Positions 6,368 through 7,831 of a stretch of 7,831 nucleotides of DNA are shown here, in pieces (position 1 is the first letter of the stretch; each line of letters opens with the position of its first letter). Made by a program: the position numbers and the translations under genes. Source of the stretch: Candidatus Shapirobacteria bacterium (GTDB lineage Bacteria > Patescibacteriota > Microgenomatia > UBA12405); NCBI GenBank assembly GCA_009885205.1, contig VFLE01000084.1, positions 1-7,831 on the forward strand, written 5' to 3'. Below the pieces are notes generated by a model. The model saw nothing but the letters and a program-made list of their open reading frames with translations, searched no databases and had not been told where the DNA came from.

Positions 6368-6438
6368 CAGGAGTTGAAAGAGTCGGACTTTCATCATTTG
6401 TTTTGGAGACAAATATTTTACCGTTAAACTAAACTCCT
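6368..6438 (-). tRNA. tRNA-Trp(CCA) inside the attenuated operon
   Basis: The minus strand folds as a 71-nt cloverleaf: acceptor AGGAGTT/AACTCCT (7 pairs), D-stem GTTT/AAAT (one G.U), anticodon stem TTTGT/ACAAA, loop CTCCAAA with anticodon CCA, a 4-nt variable loop and T-stem GAAAG/CTTTC. A1-U72, G2-C71, G3-C70 and discriminator G73 match bacterial tRNA-Trp identity. The T-loop is TCCGACT, so the nearly universal U55 is C. CTA follows G73, so CCA is not encoded. The 5' end lies 14 nt after the T-run of the attenuator terminator, leaving no room for its own promoter; expression should therefore depend on readthrough. The next gene starts 106 bp on, after an AT-rich stretch with an AAAAATATTTTT palindrome (around 6340-6351). 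Confidence 0.92.
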
Positions 6439-6452
6439 AAGTTGTTAAACAC

Positions 6453-6479
6453 AAAAAATCCCCCATCTAGTGGAGGATT
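6453..6479 (-). terminator. attenuator terminator before tRNA-Trp
   Basis: On the minus strand AATCCTCCA (6479-6471) and TGGGGGATT (6465-6457) form nine pairs with one U.G around the loop CTAGA, and six T follow directly (6458-6453, sharing bases with the stem end). It lies between the leader peptide and tRNA-Trp and has no other gene to terminate. Confidence 0.88.
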
Positions 6480-6499
6480 AAATTTACAAAAAACTTTGT

Positions 6500-6571
6500 T
6501 TATACCAAATTAAAATCTCCCACCAGCAGGCTTACGTTTTGCCACCAAGATGTAGAGACGTTTAATTTCAT
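6500..6571 (-). CDS. trp leader peptide with tandem Trp codons
   Basis: A 23-codon frame from ATG (6571) to TAA (6502-6500), beginning MKLNVSTSWWQNVSL. Codons 9 and 10 are both TGG, a rare codon run in so short a frame and the hallmark of trp attenuation leader peptides. The ATG is about 4 nt from the predicted transcription start, so the mRNA is nearly leaderless. The peptide itself probably has no function; its translation senses charged tRNA-Trp. The stop lies 20 nt before the terminator stem, and the frame covers RNA segments 1 and 2 of the switch. Confidence 0.82.
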   Translation of the reverse strand: MKLNVSTSWWQNVSLLVGDFNLV

Positions 6572-6581
6572 AATTAAAAGT

Positions 6582-6590
6582 ATTATAGCA
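6582..6590 (-). promoter_or_regulatory. promoter of the tRNA-Trp/TrpRS operon
   Basis: The minus strand reads TGCTATAAT, a perfect extended -10, with a predicted start at about 6575. There is no clear TTGACA-like -35. The promoter is back to back with that of the ribbon-helix-helix gene, and the two -10 regions form an 8-bp inverted repeat, ATAGCATA (6585-6592) and TATGCTAT (6611-6618). Confidence 0.75.
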
Positions 6591-6600
6591 TATTGTTTTT

Positions 6601-6629
6601 ATGTATGCATTATGCTATTATTTATACAT
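6601..6629 (+). promoter_or_regulatory. promoter and possible operator of the RHH gene
   Basis: TGCTATTAT (6613-6621) is an extended -10 whose predicted start, 6628, is the A of the ATG. The -10 is flanked by the inverted repeat ATGTAT (6601-6606) and ATACAT (6624-6629), a candidate site for autorepression by the RHH protein. The repeat is short and could be chance. Confidence 0.5.
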
Positions 6630-6888
6630 GAACAATACAATCAACATCTCTCTACCCGCTCAACTCAAAATTCAGGCTGACCAAGCTATAAATGATGGTC
6701 ATTTTGCTTCATTTAGTGATCTTGTCAGAACTGGAATCAGAAAATTACTAAATAATGACAGGTACGAGCAAATGTGGCAACAAGCCAAAACTGATCATGT
6801 AAATAATGATACAAAAGTGTTACAAAATAAAGAAGACATTAATAAATATTTTAACGAGATTGCCTCAAATACCAAAAAGTCAAAATAA
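6628..6888 (+). CDS. ribbon-helix-helix (ParD/CopG-like) DNA-binding protein
   Basis: An 86-residue protein. The N-terminal TINISLPAQL gives the beta-strand of a ribbon-helix-helix dimer, followed by helix A (about 10-23) and helix B (about 29-42, SFSDLVRTGIRKLL), the pattern of ParD-type antitoxins. The polar C-terminal half (44-86) is where such antitoxins bind a ParE/RelE toxin. I chose the ATG at 6628 rather than the in-frame ATG at 6601, because the -10 lies between the two and predicts a transcript beginning at 6628. No toxin gene follows: the next gene does not resemble ParE or RelE, so it is an orphan antitoxin or a plain regulator. It diverges from the Trp operon, and its binding between the promoters could affect both (inference). 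Confidence 0.8.
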   Translation: MNNTINISLPAQLKIQADQAINDGHFASFSDLVRTGIRKLLNNDRYEQMWQQAKTDHVNNDTKVLQNKEDINKYFNEIASNTKKSK

Positions 6889-6900
6889 TTAAAATTTTCC

Positions 6901-6909
6901 TGCTATAAT
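6901..6909 (+). promoter_or_regulatory. promoter of the 67-residue protein gene
   Basis: TGCTATAAT, a perfect extended -10. The predicted start (7 nt after the last T) is 6916, exactly the A of the ATG, so the mRNA should be leaderless. Confidence 0.7.
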
Positions 6910-6915
6910 CCCACC

Positions 6916-7119
6916 ATGTGTTTAAAAGAAGATCAAAACAAGTCATTAGAGCAGCTCGAAGCCGAGCATAAAGCTGCTGCTACCAAAAAGGTAGTGCCAG
7001 TTATTCAACTTGTTGAGTTTAAAGAAGGTTTTGTAGAATTACCAAAACCTGTCGCACTAGCTGAGGAACCTATCAAAAGGCCACTATTTTATATCAAAAT
7101 ATCAAGACCAAGAGTCTAG
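6916..7119 (+). CDS. small protein of unknown function, 67 residues
   Basis: I do not recognise a family. The N-terminal third is charged and probably helical (KEDQNKSLEQLEAEHKAA), residues 26-50 look strand-forming with hydrophobic and proline-containing stretches (VVPVIQLVEF, VELPKPVAL), and the C-terminus is basic (YIKISRPRV). There is no signal peptide, membrane segment or cysteine cluster (only Cys2). It has its own extended -10 promoter 27 bp after the RHH gene and a leaderless start, which supports it as a real gene. It is shorter than ParE/RelE toxins and lacks their pattern, so pairing with the RHH protein is not supported. Confidence 0.6.
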   Translation: MCLKEDQNKSLEQLEAEHKAAATKKVVPVIQLVEFKEGFVELPKPVALAEEPIKRPLFYIKISRPRV

Positions 7120-7172
7120 TTCTTAAAATTGATTAAAAATTTTAAATTAAAAATTAAAAATTAGTTTTAATC

Positions 7173-7181
7173 TGCTATAAT
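7173..7181 (+). promoter_or_regulatory. promoter of the L25 gene
   Basis: TGCTATAAT, identical to the -10 at 6901-6909. It follows a run of A/T tracts (7135-7170) that may act as an UP element. Predicted start is about 7188, leaving a 62-nt untranslated leader. Confidence 0.7.
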
Positions 7182-7195
7182 CCCTTACCATTTAC

Positions 7196-7238
7196 GTTTT
7201 TGTGAAGTAGTTACAGTTAGTAGCAAAGGCACAAAAAC
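7196..7238 (+). promoter_or_regulatory. hairpin in the L25 mRNA leader
   Basis: GTTTTTGTG (7196-7204) is perfectly complementary to CACAAAAAC (7230-7238), a 9-bp stem around a 25-nt loop, ending 11 nt before the ATG. No T-run follows, so it is not a terminator. It could control translation or RNA stability; the function is unknown. Confidence 0.4.
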
Positions 7239-7249
7239 AAATTATTTTT

Positions 7250-7831
7250 ATGACCAAGATTGCATCATCGATCAAAGCCGAAGTTAGAACTCTTACCGGC
7301 CGCAAAGTTAAACAACTTAGAAACAAAGGTTTGACCCCCGCCACCATCTACGGCCACAATTTTACCCCCATCTCTATTTCTGTCTCCACCATGGAGTTAA
7401 ACAAACTCTTTTCTCATGTTGGTGAGTCAACTCTAGTCGAAATCAAAATGGGCGACACTATTTTGCCCGTCCTTTTCAAAAATCCCCAGTATCATCCCGT
7501 CTCCAGTGATTTAATCCATATCGATTGTCACAAAGTAAATTTGAAAGAAAAAATCATCGCCACTGTACCTTTAGAATTTATTGGCGAATCAATGTCGGTC
7601 AAAAACGGCAATGTTTTAATTACAGTATTAGATGAAATCGAAGTTGAAGCTTTACCTGCCGACCTACCCGAAAAAATTATCGTCGATTTGTCTCTGTTAG
7701 TTGATATTGATGCTCAAATCACTATTGCCGATCTAAGTGTTGATAAATCCCTCGTCGAAGTCAAAAACGAAGCCGATCAAGTGGTAGTCAAGACTGAGCT
7801 ACCTAAGGTTGAGGAAGAAGTGGTCGAAGAG
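7250..7831 (+). CDS. rplY: 50S ribosomal protein L25 (TL5/Ctc type), 3' end outside the window
   Basis: The frame opens at ATG 7250 and runs off the edge after 194 codons. L25 binds 5S rRNA in the large ribosomal subunit. The N-terminal 5S-binding domain (about 1-92) is recognisable by LRNKGLTPATIYG, the strand that follows it, and LFKNPQYHPVSSDLIHIDCH, which matches the family's FKxxQxHPxxxxxxHxDF signature. The second beta domain of the long TL5/Ctc form covers about 95-180, and an acidic Glu-rich tail has begun where the window stops. The gene is richer in C than its neighbours, as is common for ribosomal genes here. No Shine-Dalgarno sequence precedes the ATG. Confidence 0.95.
   Translation, partial: MTKIASSIKAEVRTLTGRKVKQLRNKGLTPATIYGHNFTPISISVSTMELNKLFSHVGESTLVEIKMGDTILPVLFKNPQYHPVSSDLIHIDCHKVNLKEKIIATVPLEFIGESMSVKNGNVLITVLDEIEVEALPADLPEKIIVDLSLLVDIDAQITIADLSVDKSLVEVKNEADQVVVKTELPKVEEEVVEE

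Larger units (their letters stand above)
6453..6575 (-). promoter_or_regulatory. ribosome-mediated Trp attenuator
   Basis: Three pairings exclude one another. Segment 1, TCTCTAC (6558-6552, just before the TGG pair at 6547-6542), pairs with segment 2, GTGGGAGA (6523-6516), with one bulged G. Segment 2, GTGGGAGAT (6523-6515), pairs with segment 3, ATCCTCCAC (6478-6470), at 8 of 9 positions. Segment 3 pairs with segment 4 (6465-6457) as the terminator. A ribosome stalled at the Trp codons would mask segment 1, free segment 2 to hold segment 3, and allow readthrough into tRNA-Trp and the TrpRS operon. With ample Trp-tRNA the ribosome reaches the stop near segment 2 and the terminator forms. No T-box sequence is present. 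Pairings were done by eye. Confidence 0.8.

Noticed and set aside
6368..6590. T-box riboswitch upstream of trpS
   Set aside because: No T-box consensus (AGGGUGGNACCGCG-like) or specifier stem was found; the short W-W leader ORF explains the region better.
6601..6888. RHH gene starting at ATG 6601
   Set aside because: The extended -10 lies downstream of that ATG and predicts a transcript starting at 6628, and the nine extra residues do not fit the RHH N-terminus.
6916..7119. ParE/RelE toxin partner of the RHH protein
   Set aside because: It is too short, lacks the toxin pattern, has its own promoter, and is not overlapped with the RHH gene.

Overview
The window looks like a chromosomal segment of an AT-rich, streamlined bacterium, most likely a member of the Patescibacteria/CPR (inference). 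Support: genes are short and tightly packed; most starts lack a Shine-Dalgarno sequence, and three coding starts sit 0-4 nt from the predicted transcription start behind a TGCTATAAT-type extended -10; none of the four tRNAs encodes CCA; a tRNA-Ile carries the unusual UAU anticodon; and an initiator-like tRNA is split by a small group I intron. TGA is used as a stop (5328-5330) and tRNA-Trp has anticodon CCA, which argues for the standard genetic code.

Left part (1-1900): a possible 43-codon ORF, then a tyrosine recombinase with degraded catalytic positions (190-1053, minus). On the plus strand come a 58-residue FtsL/DivIC-like membrane coiled-coil protein (1112-1288), the intron-split tRNA-fMet(CAU) (1318-1589, intron 1349-1550), two strong terminators, and a tRNA-Met(CAU)/tRNA-Ile(UAU) pair.

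Centre (1905-6590, minus strand): one apparent transcription unit built around tryptophan. Reading downstream from a promoter at 6590-6582: a 23-codon leader peptide with tandem Trp codons; RNA segments that can form the 1:2, 2:3 and 3:4 pairings of a ribosome-mediated attenuator; tRNA-Trp(CCA), which starts only 14 nt after the terminator T-run; an unrecognised protein whose 5' end is split by a +1 frame change; a histidine-phosphatase-like protein that has lost its RHG motif; a 650-residue protein with two YbaK/ProX-type tRNA-editing domains fused to a complete TrpRS; and an EamA/DMT transporter. Genes are 1-106 bp apart or overlap (ATGA). I read this as a tryptophan-starvation operon that makes tRNA-Trp, its synthetase and perhaps a transporter when charged tRNA-Trp is scarce. 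The attenuator plus tRNA-Trp plus editing-domain/TrpRS fusion is the most novel item here.

Right part (6600-7831, plus strand): an orphan ribbon-helix-helix protein (6628-6888) divergent from the trp-attenuator promoter, a 67-residue protein of unknown function (6916-7119), and ribosomal protein L25 (7250 to the window edge, incomplete) with a hairpin in its 5' leader.
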